Source: JAIVJM01 sp035761505
GTDB taxonomy: Bacteria > Acidobacteriota > Blastocatellia > Pyrinomonadales > Pyrinomonadaceae
Assembly (NCBI GenBank): GCA_035761505.1
Contig: DASTQX010000312.1
Coordinates: 1-7,267, forward strand
Reading direction: 5' to 3'
Length of the DNA: 7,267 nucleotides
Of the stretch, positions 1-6,742 are shown piece by piece (the stretch's first letter is position 1; the number at the start of each line of letters is the position of its first letter). The position numbers were made by a program, and so were the translations under genes. The notes beneath the pieces were generated by a model that was given only the letters and a program-made list of their open reading frames with translations, made no database searches and was not told the DNA's origin.

Positions 1-67
1 CGTCTTCATTCGGCGGGAGAAAGACGCCCTCCCTGACGGTCGGGCTTATTGCCGCCGCGCTGTGTCT

Positions 68-2629
68 CTATGCCGTCACGTCCACCTCGGCCTCGGCGGT
101 CGAGGCGTCGAGGAGAGAGGCGGAGGTGACTTTGTCGCCGCCGTCGGTCTTGATGAGGCGGACGCCCTGAGCGCTGCGGCCCGTCTTGCGGATGTCACCG
201 GCCTCGATGCGGATGAGCTTGCCTTGCTTGGTGATAATCATCAGCTCGGACTCTTCCTCGACGGGGAAGACGGCGACGACCTTGCCGGTCTTCTCCGTCG
301 TCTTCATGTTGATGACGCCCTTGCCGCCGCGCGATTGCAGGCGGTAGGTCGTGATCGGCGTCTGCTTGCCGAAGCCGCACTCGGAGACCGAGAGCATCTT
401 CTCCGAGTCGTCCGCCGAAACCGCCGCGACCGAGACCACATAGTCGCCTTTGCGTAGATCAATGCCGCGCACGCCGCGCGCCGCGCGCCCCATCGGTCGC
501 GCGTCCTTCTCGTCGAAGCGGATGGCGAGCCCGTCGTGCGTGGCGATGAAGATGCGCTTCGTGCCGTCCGTCAGAATCACGTCCAAAAGCTCGTCGCCCT
601 CGTCCACGTTGACGGCGTTGATGCCGTTCGAGCGGATGTTCTGGAACTCGGCGAGCGACGTTTTCTTAATCACGCCTTTGCGCGTGACCATCACGACGTA
701 GCGGCCCTCGGAGAACTCGCGCACGGGGACGACGCCCGCGAGCTTGCGGTGCGAGGGGATGTTAATGAGGTTGACGAACGCCTTGCCGCGCGCCGAGGGG
801 AGCGCGTCCGGTATCTGGTGCACCTTGAGCTTGAAGACCTGCCCGTCGTCGGTGAACATCATCAGGTACGAGTGCGTCGTGGCGGTGAAGAGGTGCTCGA
901 CGTAGTCGTCGTTCTTGCCGGTGGACGCGCCGGAGCGGCCCTTGCCGCCGCGCCCCTGACGCTGGTAGGTGGTGACGGGCGTCCGCTTGACGTAGCCGTT
1001 CTTCGTGACCGTAATCGCCACCTCCTCGTCGGCGATCATGTCCTCGATGGAGAGGTCAACGCCCTCGTCGACGATCTCCGTGCGACGCTTATCGCCGAAG
1101 AGCCGCCGCACCTCTTCGAGTTCCTGCACGATGACGCGCCGGAGCGTCGTCTCGTTCGAGAGGATGTCTTCGAGTTCGGCGATGAGGCGGATAATGCCCT
1201 CGTACTCGTCGAGGATTTTCTGCCGTTCGAGCGCCGAGAGGCGGCGCAGTTGCAAGTCGAGGATGGCCTGCGCCTGAAGCTCGGAGAAGTTGAGTCGCCG
1301 CATCACCTTCTTGAGCTTGTCTATGAAGCCCGCGAGCGTCACGTCCGAGGGCGTGCCCTTCCACGACTTCACTTCGCTCATGCCGTCGAACGTGCCCGTC
1401 AGCCACTGCCGGGCCTCGTCCACCGAGCGCGCGTTGCGGATGAGCGGGATGATGTAGTCGAGCGCATCAATCGCCTTGTTCAAGCCCTCCAAGATGTGCG
1501 CCCGCGCGCGCGCCTTCCGCAGGTCGTACTCGGTGCGGCGGCGCACGACCTCGCGGCGAAACTCGACGAAGTGTTCGAGCATCTGCCTGAGGGTGAGCAC
1601 GCGCGGCTGGCCGCCGACGATGGCGAGGTTGATGACGCCGAAAGAGGATTGCATAGGCGTCAGCTTGTAGAGCTTGTTGAGGACGATCTGCGGGATGGCG
1701 TCGCGCTTGAGTTCGATGACGATACGCATCCCGTCGCGCGAGGACTCGTCGCGCATGTCGGCGATGCCGTCGAGCTTCTTCTCGTTGACCAGTTCGGCGA
1801 TGCGCTCGATGAGCCGCGCCTTGTTCACCTGAAACGGAATCTCGGTGACGATGATGGCCTCGCGCTCGGTCGTGCCGCGACCGATGCGGTCAATCCCGGC
1901 GCGCGCGCGCATCTGGATGATGCCGCGACCCGTAAGGTACGCTTGCCGGATGCCTTCGCGCCCGTAGATAAAGCCGCCCGTGGGGAAGTCGGGGCCGGGG
2001 ACGATCTTCAGAAGCTCCTCGTCCTTCATGTTCGACTTTTTGAGGAGCGCGATGGTGGCGTCCACGATCTCCGTCAGGTTGTGCGGCGGAATCTTGGTCG
2101 CCATGCCGACGGCGATGCCTTCGGAGCCGTTGAGGAGCAGCGTCGGGACGCGGGTCGGGACGACCTTCGGCTCGCTTAAGCTCTCGTCGTAGTTGGGCTG
2201 GAAGTCAACGGTCTCCTTCTCGATGTCGGCGAGGATTTCGCTCGTGAGGCGGGCCATGCGCGCCTCGGTGTAACGCATCGCCGCCGCCGAGTCGCCGTCC
2301 ACCGAGCCGAAGTTGCCCTGCCCGTCAATCAGCGGGTAGCGCATGGAAAAATCCTGCGCCATGCGGACGATGGTCTCATAGACCGCCGAGTCGCCGTGCG
2401 GGTGATATTTACCGATCACGTCGCCGACGATGCGGGCGCTCTTCTTGTAAGCCTTGTTGTGCTGGTTGCCGAGTTCGTTCATCGCCCAGAGCACGCGCCG
2501 GTGGACGGGCTTGAAGCCGTCGCGCACGTCCGGCAGCGCGCGCCCGATGATGACGCTCATGGCGTAGTCGAGATACGAGCGGCGCATCTCGTCTTCGATG
2601 TTGACGTAGTTGCGATCTAAAGTTTCCAT
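68..2629 (-). CDS. gyrA: DNA gyrase subunit A
   Basis: GyrA is the DNA-cleaving and DNA-wrapping subunit of the A2B2 gyrase, which uses ATP hydrolysed by GyrB to add negative supercoils. The 853-residue protein is full length for the family. The catalytic tyrosine is Y120 in AAMRYTE, next to R119. The intercalating isoleucine is I172 in GIAVGMAT. The quinolone-resistance region reads HPHGDSAVYE, with S81 and E85 at the two main resistance positions (E. coli 83 and 87), which is the usual sensitive-type pattern. A coiled-coil/tower region rich in Arg and Glu lies near 345-515. The C-terminal beta-pinwheel (about 535-840) begins with a GyrA box QGRGGKG (558-564), which marks gyrase rather than ParC. 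A second box-like motif, QSRGGKG, is at 765-771. The acidic tail is very short. The ATG is supported by GGAAAGG 8 nt upstream. No gyrB is adjacent. Confidence 0.97.
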   Translation of the reverse strand: METLDRNYVNIEDEMRRSYLDYAMSVIIGRALPDVRDGFKPVHRRVLWAMNELGNQHNKAYKKSARIVGDVIGKYHPHGDSAVYETIVRMAQDFSMRYPLIDGQGNFGSVDGDSAAAMRYTEARMARLTSEILADIEKETVDFQPNYDESLSEPKVVPTRVPTLLLNGSEGIAVGMATKIPPHNLTEIVDATIALLKKSNMKDEELLKIVPGPDFPTGGFIYGREGIRQAYLTGRGIIQMRARAGIDRIGRGTTEREAIIVTEIPFQVNKARLIERIAELVNEKKLDGIADMRDESSRDGMRIVIELKRDAIPQIVLNKLYKLTPMQSSFGVINLAIVGGQPRVLTLRQMLEHFVEFRREVVRRRTEYDLRKARARAHILEGLNKAIDALDYIIPLIRNARSVDEARQWLTGTFDGMSEVKSWKGTPSDVTLAGFIDKLKKVMRRLNFSELQAQAILDLQLRRLSALERQKILDEYEGIIRLIAELEDILSNETTLRRVIVQELEEVRRLFGDKRRTEIVDEGVDLSIEDMIADEEVAITVTKNGYVKRTPVTTYQRQGRGGKGRSGASTGKNDDYVEHLFTATTHSYLMMFTDDGQVFKLKVHQIPDALPSARGKAFVNLINIPSHRKLAGVVPVREFSEGRYVVMVTRKGVIKKTSLAEFQNIRSNGINAVNVDEGDELLDVILTDGTKRIFIATHDGLAIRFDEKDARPMGRAARGVRGIDLRKGDYVVSVAAVSADDSEKMLSVSECGFGKQTPITTYRLQSRGGKGVINMKTTEKTGKVVAVFPVEEESELMIITKQGKLIRIEAGDIRKTGRSAQGVRLIKTDGGDKVTSASLLDASTAEAEVDVTA

Positions 2630-2741
2630 CCGATAAACCTTTCCGGTACAATTCCGACGCGCCGTCTTCGAGCGTGCCCCGAAACTATTTGCAGCCCAGA
2701 CAAGAGGCCGCGTCGTGTGGTCAAATTTGAGTCGTCATGCG

Positions 2742-2778
2742 GTACTTTCCGGTACGGAACGGGACGGGCAGAAAGTAC
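2742..2778 (-). promoter_or_regulatory. Inverted repeat at the start of the gyrA leader
   Basis: GTACTTTC (2742-2749) and GAAAGTAC (2771-2778) form a perfect 8-bp inverted repeat separated by 21 nt. It begins almost exactly at the predicted gyrA transcription start, so it could fold as a 5'-end hairpin of the mRNA or serve as an operator. The inner arm also belongs to an 11-bp direct repeat, CTTTCCGGTAC, at 2745-2755. That repeat recurs at 2639-2649, where it covers most of the gyrA Shine-Dalgarno. The function is inferred. Confidence 0.4.
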
Positions 2779-2783
2779 GATAT

Positions 2784-2812
2784 ATTGTAGCCCGTAAAGG
2801 GCTTTTTGGCAA
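2784..2812 (-). promoter_or_regulatory. Predicted sigma70-type promoter of gyrA
   Basis: Reading leftward, TTGCCA (-35, at 2807-2812) is followed after exactly 17 nt by TACAAT (-10, at 2784-2789). Each hexamer matches the consensus at five of six positions. Transcription would start near 2777, giving a gyrA leader of about 148 nt. The -35 overlaps the upstream in-frame extension of the divergent PilZ ORF, which is one reason to place that gene's start further right. This is a pattern match only. Confidence 0.6.
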
Positions 2813-2919
2813 ACCTTCCTCTCGGGCCAAAGCCTTGTAAAATCAACGTTTTCGACGCGCGGCGCGGGCCGTTTCAGGGTCGCCCGGAGGGCGCGTCGCG
2901 CGGTCAATATTTCGGCCCC

Positions 2920-2926
2920 GGAGGGG
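2920..2926 (+). promoter_or_regulatory. Ribosome binding site of the PilZ gene
   Basis: GGAGGGG lies 11 nt before the ATG at 2938. No comparable site precedes the more upstream in-frame ATG at 2806, which sits inside the gyrA -35 region. This decides the start of the PilZ gene. An in-frame GTG at 2926 is too close to the site to use it. I saw no convincing rightward promoter in 2630-2919. TAAAAT at 2838-2843 is a possible -10, but it lacks a good -35. Confidence 0.6.
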
Positions 2927-2937
2927 TGCATCTGGCG

Positions 2938-3708
2938 ATGGACTTTCCCGACAAATCCAAGCGCCTGCGCGAGCGCATCAAACTGGCTCTCCCCGTCCGC
3001 ATCCACTGCCGCGAGACGAAGGAGCACGAGTGGATCGAACTCTCTCGGCTGCTGGACGTGACGCCTTTCGGCGCGCGCTTCACGCTCGCGCACGCGACCG
3101 AGCGCGGGCGGCTCCTGCACCTCACGCTGCCGATGCCGCGCCAGTTGCGCTGCTTCGACCACGTCGAAGACCAGTACCGCGTGTGGGCGCTCGTCCGGCA
3201 CGTCAAACCGCACGTGCCTTCGGGCGCGGAGCCCACGCCTCCGGCGGGCACGACGCTGCGGCTGGAAGTCGGCGTGGCCTTCACGGGCAAGCACGCGCCC
3301 GCGAGCTACGCCGAAGACCCGGCGACGCTCTACGTCGTGGACTCGCTCTCGCCGGAGAGCAACCTGTGGTCGTTGCGCGAGGACGTGAAGGCGGCGGGCG
3401 AGGGCGCTACGTCGCGCTCGCAGGAGACGCGGCTTCAGATGCCGGTCAACGTCCGCGTCGAGGTCTTCGACGACGACGGCGAGGTGAGCGCTTCCGAGCA
3501 GACGGTGACGGAGAACGTGAGCCGGCGCGGGGCCGCCGTCTGGACGACGCTCGAAGTCGAGCGCGGGCGCTTCGTCCGGCTGACGAGCCTCGACCACGGG
3601 CTCTCGCTCCTCGCGGCGGTGCGCGGCTGCCGCAAAGGCCCGGACGGCATCCCGCGCCTGCACCTCGAATTTATTGACCGGCAGTGGCCGCTCGAAGGCA
3701 TTGAATGA
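2938..3708 (+). CDS. Tandem PilZ-domain protein
   Basis: The 256-residue product is probably cytoplasmic, with no signal peptide or membrane segment. It looks like two PilZ-type beta-barrels in a row; PilZ domains bind the second messenger c-di-GMP through RxxxR and (D/N)xSxxG motifs. Domain 1 (about 8-118) has R9-x3-R13 and DVTPFG (40-45), where Thr replaces the usual Ser. Domain 2 (about 160-250) has NVSRRG (193-198), an exact match, but its arginines R160 and R165 are one residue too far apart. The halves align along their length: both have a basic stretch then a PV strand, the G-containing turn, an ERGR segment, and an AVRxxR/LVRHVK-like strand leading to LxLEVGVAF or LHLEFID. A Pro/Gly/Ala-rich and acidic linker joins them. 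The start is M45 of the longest ORF, chosen for the upstream GGAGGGG. It is divergent from gyrA. PilZ membership is judged by motif, and real ligand binding is not shown. Confidence 0.75.
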   Translation: MDFPDKSKRLRERIKLALPVRIHCRETKEHEWIELSRLLDVTPFGARFTLAHATERGRLLHLTLPMPRQLRCFDHVEDQYRVWALVRHVKPHVPSGAEPTPPAGTTLRLEVGVAFTGKHAPASYAEDPATLYVVDSLSPESNLWSLREDVKAAGEGATSRSQETRLQMPVNVRVEVFDDDGEVSASEQTVTENVSRRGAAVWTTLEVERGRFVRLTSLDHGLSLLAAVRGCRKGPDGIPRLHLEFIDRQWPLEGIE

Positions 3709-3710
3709 AG

Positions 3711-3758
3711 GAGGAGGGGAAAGGGTAAAAGGGTAAAAGGTCAAAAGGTGAAAGGGGG
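3711..3758 (+). repeat. Purine-rich octad tandem repeat
   Basis: After a G/A-rich start, an 8-bp unit repeats with drift: AAAGGGTA, AAAGGGTA, AAAGGTCA, AAAGGTGA and a partial AAGGGGG (3720-3758). Nearly all purines are on the + strand. About 20 nt further on, 3774-3805 is pyrimidine-rich (TTTCCCC, TTCCCC, CCTTTGTCCCC), so the two halves can pair imperfectly. The repeat lies between the PilZ stop (3708) and the next gene's start (3823). It resembles the intergenic short-period repeats I associate with Blastocatellia genomes. Function unknown. Confidence 0.75.
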
Positions 3759-3822
3759 TTTTAGCGTTATCCGTTTCCCCTTCGGCCCTCTTCCCCTTTG
3801 TCCCCTCGACGGAGTTGAGCGT

Positions 3823-4191
3823 ATGAAGCGATTCGTCTTCCCGCGTGAACTGTTGTTGGTGGAGATTGAGCGGCGGTGCGTTGACCCGGCGTGCGGGGCG
3901 CGCTCGCGTCCGGGGCTGACGAAGGCGGAGGCGCGGGCGTACACGGGTTTCGAGTGCGAGGCGTGCGGGCTCTGGTGCGAGGACTCGCTCGCAGAGCGAG
4001 ACGTGCCGGAGTGGTGGGAGGAGTTGAAGGTGACGGGGCTCGAAGGCGTGCGGCTGCTCGAAGCGCCGGGCGCGGAGGGCGCGGAGCCGGGCGAGGTCGT
4101 CGCGCGGATGAGCGAGGCTTGGCAGCGTCTGGGCGAGGCGCAGGAGGGCGGCGCGGAGTTTGACGAAGAGGGGGAAGGTGAGCCGTCGTGA
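3823..4191 (+). CDS. Small cysteine-containing acidic protein, unknown function
   Basis: I cannot name this 122-residue protein. Residues 1-60 carry five cysteines: C19 and C24 (CVDPAC), then C45, C48 and C52 (CEACGLWC). The C-x4-C and C-x2-C pairs about 20 residues apart look like a small zinc-ribbon or knuckle. Residues 66-68 are EWW. The rest is Ala/Gly/Glu-rich and ends in an acidic low-complexity tail (EEGEGE). There is no signal peptide or membrane segment. The start is the ATG with GGAG 8 nt upstream. An earlier in-frame ATG at 3748 would translate the octad repeat and is rejected. The stop overlaps the plsC start in a GTGA junction, so the two are expected to be translated together. 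Metal binding is inferred from cysteine spacing only. Confidence 0.75.
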   Translation: MKRFVFPRELLLVEIERRCVDPACGARSRPGLTKAEARAYTGFECEACGLWCEDSLAERDVPEWWEELKVTGLEGVRLLEAPGAEGAEPGEVVARMSEAWQRLGEAQEGGAEFDEEGEGEPS

Positions 4192-4868
4192 GCGAAGCGA
4201 CGAAGCCGTTTGAGGGTGAAGACCCACGGAGCCGCGCGGGCGAGCCGAAGCCGATGCCGCAGTGGGTGCTCGATTCGGCGGTGCGTCCCGCCGTGCGCCT
4301 CCTCTCGCGCACCTTCTGGCGGGTCGCTTACGACGGGCTCGAAAAAGTCCCACCGTCGGGCGGGCTCATCGTCGCGGCGAACCACCAGACCTACGTTGAC
4401 CCCTTCTGGATAGGAGTTCCCATCAAGCGCCCGCTTCGCTTCCTCGCTTGGAACAAGGCTTTCAAGTGGCCTCTGGCGGGCAAGGCTTTGGAGTTGCTCG
4501 GCGCGTGGCCGATCTCCATCGAGAGGGGCAACCCGACGGCCTACCGCCGCTCGCTGCAATGGCTGCGCGCGGGCGGCGCGGTCGTCATCTTCCCCGAAGG
4601 CGGGCGCGCGTTCGCGGACGGCTCGATGGAGAGGTTCAAGACGGGCGCGGCACGGCTCGCGCTCGAAGCCGAAGTACCCGTGCTCCCCGTCACCGTTCGC
4701 GGCGGCAACACCGCTTGGCCGCGCGGCCAGCGCCTGCCGCGCCCCGCCCGCGTCGAAATCATCTATCACCCCGTCCGCCATCTCGCCCCACGCCCCGGCG
4801 AAGACGCGCGCCAGTGCGCCCAACGCGAGACCGAAGACCTCGCCGCCGTCATCCAATCAGCTTTATGA
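4188..4868 (+). CDS. 1-acyl-sn-glycerol-3-phosphate acyltransferase family protein (PlsC-like)
   Basis: PlsC enzymes transfer a fatty acyl group to the 2-position of lysophosphatidate at the membrane face, making phosphatidate for phospholipids. All four family blocks are visible in the 226 residues. Block I is NHQTYVDP, the catalytic H-x4-D (H66, D71). Block II is WPISIERG, with R113. Block III is FPEGGR (135-140), with E137 and Gly in place of the usual Thr. Block IV is VPVLPV (163-168). There is no clear transmembrane segment. An N-terminal helix rich in Arg and hydrophobic residues (about 25-46) could bind the membrane. The start is a GTG with GGAAGG 9 nt upstream, overlapping the preceding stop by 4 bp. 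The acyl acceptor is not certain, because related enzymes acylate ornithine lipids, glycerol-3-phosphate or other lysolipids. A terminator follows directly. Confidence 0.9.
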   Translation: MSEATKPFEGEDPRSRAGEPKPMPQWVLDSAVRPAVRLLSRTFWRVAYDGLEKVPPSGGLIVAANHQTYVDPFWIGVPIKRPLRFLAWNKAFKWPLAGKALELLGAWPISIERGNPTAYRRSLQWLRAGGAVVIFPEGGRAFADGSMERFKTGAARLALEAEVPVLPVTVRGGNTAWPRGQRLPRPARVEIIYHPVRHLAPRPGEDARQCAQRETEDLAAVIQSAL

Positions 4869-4901
4869 AAAAGAAGTAGGCGGGCCACCTACGGTTTTTT
4901 T
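4869..4901. terminator. Bidirectional rho-independent terminator
   Basis: GTAGG (4876-4880) and CCTAC (4888-4892) form a stem around a 7-nt loop. On the + strand it is followed by GG and seven T (4895-4901). On the - strand it is followed by TTCTTTTTC. It starts right after the acyltransferase stop and lies downstream of the convergent kinase, so it can serve both. The five-pair stem is short but GC-rich. A second weak hairpin, CGAGC/GCTCG, is at 4910-4932. The rest of 4902-4955 shows nothing. Confidence 0.7.
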
Positions 4902-4955
4902 CGCGATGACGAGCGGGTTGGATTCCAGCTCGCTGCACTGTTTGCTTGAAGGCTG

Positions 4956-6683
4956 TTACGGACTTCTCAAAGGCGGAGGCGGCGGCTCGGAGCCCTGCCG
5001 TCGCTGCTCTTGACGCATTCTCTGTCGGAGTTGCCGCGACCTCAGACGCCGCTCGTTGGCCCGGCGAATCAACTCCTGCGCTTCTTCTCTCGTCAACGGT
5101 CTGACGGCCCCTTCGCGTCCGGGGAGCGTGGGGTGTCGAGGGGCGGCGGGGTCTGCGGCGGCGTCGGCTTCGGGCATCGGTGCGCCGGGCGCGTGGACGT
5201 GCGGCTGCGGCGGCGGGGCTTGCTGCGGCTGCGCGTCGGCGGCGCGCGGCTTCGAGCCCTTCGCCGTCGTCGTGACGGAGGTCACGCGGCGCTGCTCTTC
5301 GGGTGTCGCTTCGGTCGCGGGCGCTTCGGCCTGTTGAGTCGCGGCGGGCGAGGGCTCGGCGGTCGGCGCGGCTTGAGGCTGTTGGAGCGTGTGAGGCTCG
5401 ACCGGCTCGGAGGCCGCCCCCCTGAAGCCGCCCGTGAGCGCGTAGAGGCCGACGCCGACGAGCACGAGCGCGAAGACGCCCGCCGCGACGCCGAGCGCGA
5501 GCCCCGAGCCCGAACGCTTCGGGGCCGCCGCGAGCGACCGAGGCGCGACCCTCGTCAAGACCGAATCCGCCGCGCCCGCTTTCGACGAAGGCTGCGTCTG
5601 CGAGGCTCCCGCGTTCGTCGTCGCGGCGGAAGCGGCAGCCGCCGTCGGGGCCGCTGCGTCGTCAAGCAGCGTCGCGCCTTCGTCCGCGTCGGCGACGCCC
5701 ATCTCCTCGGCGCGCGTCGCGTTCGGCCTCGTCGGCGTGCCGCCCGCAGCCGAAGCAGAACCCATCAGCCGCGTCTCCTGCTCCGAGTTGACGACGGTCG
5801 GGGCGTCCTTCGGCGCGGCGAGCGGCGCGGCCAGAGCGTCTCCGGCGCGCTCGCCCGCGAGCCGCAGAGCCTCGCGCATCTCGTTCGCCGAAGCGAAGCG
5901 GCGGGCCGCGCTCTGCGCCATCGCGCGGTTGAGGACGGCGGCCACCTCCGGCGGAACCTGCGCGTGGAGTTCGCTCGCGGGCCGCAGAGGGTCTGGGTCG
6001 GAGTTGAGGACGGCGGTGGCGCGCGTCAGAGCGTCGGGCGGCGTCGCGCCGGTCAAGAGGTGATAGAGGGTCGCGCCTAAAGAATAAAGGTCGCTGCGCG
6101 GGTCTGTGCCCGCGCCCTGCATCTGCTCGATGGGCGCGTAGTTGAAGGAGTAGCCGAAGAGGCTCCCCGTCGCCGTGACGCGCGTCTGAAGCGGCGTGCC
6201 CTTCGCCAAGCCGAAGTCGAGCAGCACGATCTGGTTTGAACGGTTGCGCGGCAGGAGCTTCAAGTTCTGCGGCTTGATGTCGCGGTGGATGACGGGAGGC
6301 TCTTGCGTGTGCAGGTAGTCGAGCGCGTCGAGAAGCTGGTCGGCCCACGCGAGCACGTCGCGCGCGGGGAAGGGGCCGCCCTGTCGCTTCAACATCTCCG
6401 ACAAGTCCTCGCCGGGGATGTACTCCATGACGAGGAACTGACCTTCGTCCTCGTTGAAGTGGTCGCTGACGCGCGGCAGCGCGGCGTGGCGGAGGCGGTT
6501 GAGGAGTCGCGCCTCGCGCTCGAAGGCGCGGCGGAGGTTCGAGTCCGCGAAGAAAGTCTCTTTGAGCGCGACGCGGCTCCCGAAGCGCTGGTCGGTGGCG
6601 ACGAAGACCGCGCCCATGCCGCCCTGCCCGATCTGACTCTCGACGAGGTAGCGGTTCTGCAAAAGCGTTCCGGGAGCGATCAT
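4956..6683 (-). CDS. Transmembrane Hanks-type Ser/Thr protein kinase
   Basis: This 575-residue protein has an N-terminal cytoplasmic kinase domain (about 11-275) that should phosphorylate Ser/Thr using ATP. All key residues are present: glycine loop GQGGMG (19-24), K41 in VALK, E57 of helix C, HRDIKPQN with catalytic D135 and K137 (133-140), DFG at 156-158, APIE at 183-186, and DPRSDLYSLG with D198. HRD marks an RD kinase, usually activated by phosphorylation in the activation loop (T167, T170, T172, S174). Residues 280-390 are an Ala/Thr/Pro-rich juxtamembrane region. One membrane helix spans about 394-416. The outer segment (417-575) is Pro/Gln/Ala-rich and lacks recognisable PASTA repeats. 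It contains an Arg-rich predicted helix (532-562) and ends in a proline run. The ATG has GGAAAG 5 nt upstream. The substrate is unknown and no phosphatase gene is adjacent. Confidence 0.93.
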   Translation of the reverse strand: MIAPGTLLQNRYLVESQIGQGGMGAVFVATDQRFGSRVALKETFFADSNLRRAFEREARLLNRLRHAALPRVSDHFNEDEGQFLVMEYIPGEDLSEMLKRQGGPFPARDVLAWADQLLDALDYLHTQEPPVIHRDIKPQNLKLLPRNRSNQIVLLDFGLAKGTPLQTRVTATGSLFGYSFNYAPIEQMQGAGTDPRSDLYSLGATLYHLLTGATPPDALTRATAVLNSDPDPLRPASELHAQVPPEVAAVLNRAMAQSAARRFASANEMREALRLAGERAGDALAAPLAAPKDAPTVVNSEQETRLMGSASAAGGTPTRPNATRAEEMGVADADEGATLLDDAAAPTAAAASAATTNAGASQTQPSSKAGAADSVLTRVAPRSLAAAPKRSGSGLALGVAAGVFALVLVGVGLYALTGGFRGAASEPVEPHTLQQPQAAPTAEPSPAATQQAEAPATEATPEEQRRVTSVTTTAKGSKPRAADAQPQQAPPPQPHVHAPGAPMPEADAAADPAAPRHPTLPGREGAVRPLTREEAQELIRRANERRLRSRQLRQRMRQEQRRQGSEPPPPPLRSP

Positions 6684-6709
6684 CTGGACTTTCCTTCAAA
6701 CGGCTCGGA

Positions 6710-6725
6710 GACCGCGCGCGCGGTC
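6710..6725. repeat. 16-bp perfect GC palindrome in the kinase leader
   Basis: GACCGCGCGCGCGGTC reads the same on both strands. It sits between the predicted start of transcription (about 6736) and the kinase ribosome binding site. It could be a repressor site or a small hairpin. Alternating CG is common by chance in DNA this GC-rich, so its role is uncertain. Confidence 0.45.
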
Positions 6726-6742
6726 GGGCGGTGGCGCACGCA

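Noticed and set aside
1..67. Terminator after gyrA
   Set aside because: GCCC/GGGC can pair and is followed on the - strand by a short T/C-rich tail, but the stem is four pairs with a long loop and no clear T run. Nothing else is seen in this stretch.
536..2179. Long rightward ORF of 547 codons opposite gyrA
   Set aside because: It is the antisense of an unmistakable gyrA. Its composition is only the mirror of GC-rich codon bias, and no family motif is visible.
68..2629. ParC (topoisomerase IV) as the identity of the gyrase-like gene
   Set aside because: An intact GyrA box at the start of the pinwheel, and full-length similarity to GyrA including the sixth blade, favour GyrA.
2806..2937. N-terminal extension of the PilZ protein by 44 residues
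   Set aside because: The upstream ATG lies in the gyrA -35 region and lacks a ribosome binding site. The extension does not resemble PilZ sequence, while the ATG at 2938 has GGAGGGG in place.
2617..4353. Leftward ORF of 578 codons across the gyrA promoter, PilZ gene and small cysteine gene
   Set aside because: It runs through the octad repeat and two better genes, is Arg/Ala-rich with no domain, and has no credible ribosome binding site.
3741..4856. Leftward ORF of 371 codons opposite the acyltransferase
   Set aside because: The + strand carries the complete PlsC motif set. The antisense product is low complexity and starts inside that gene's 3' end.
5010..6080. Rightward ORF of 356 codons opposite the kinase C-terminal half
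   Set aside because: It is an Arg/Gly-rich antisense shadow of the kinase, with no recognisable domain.
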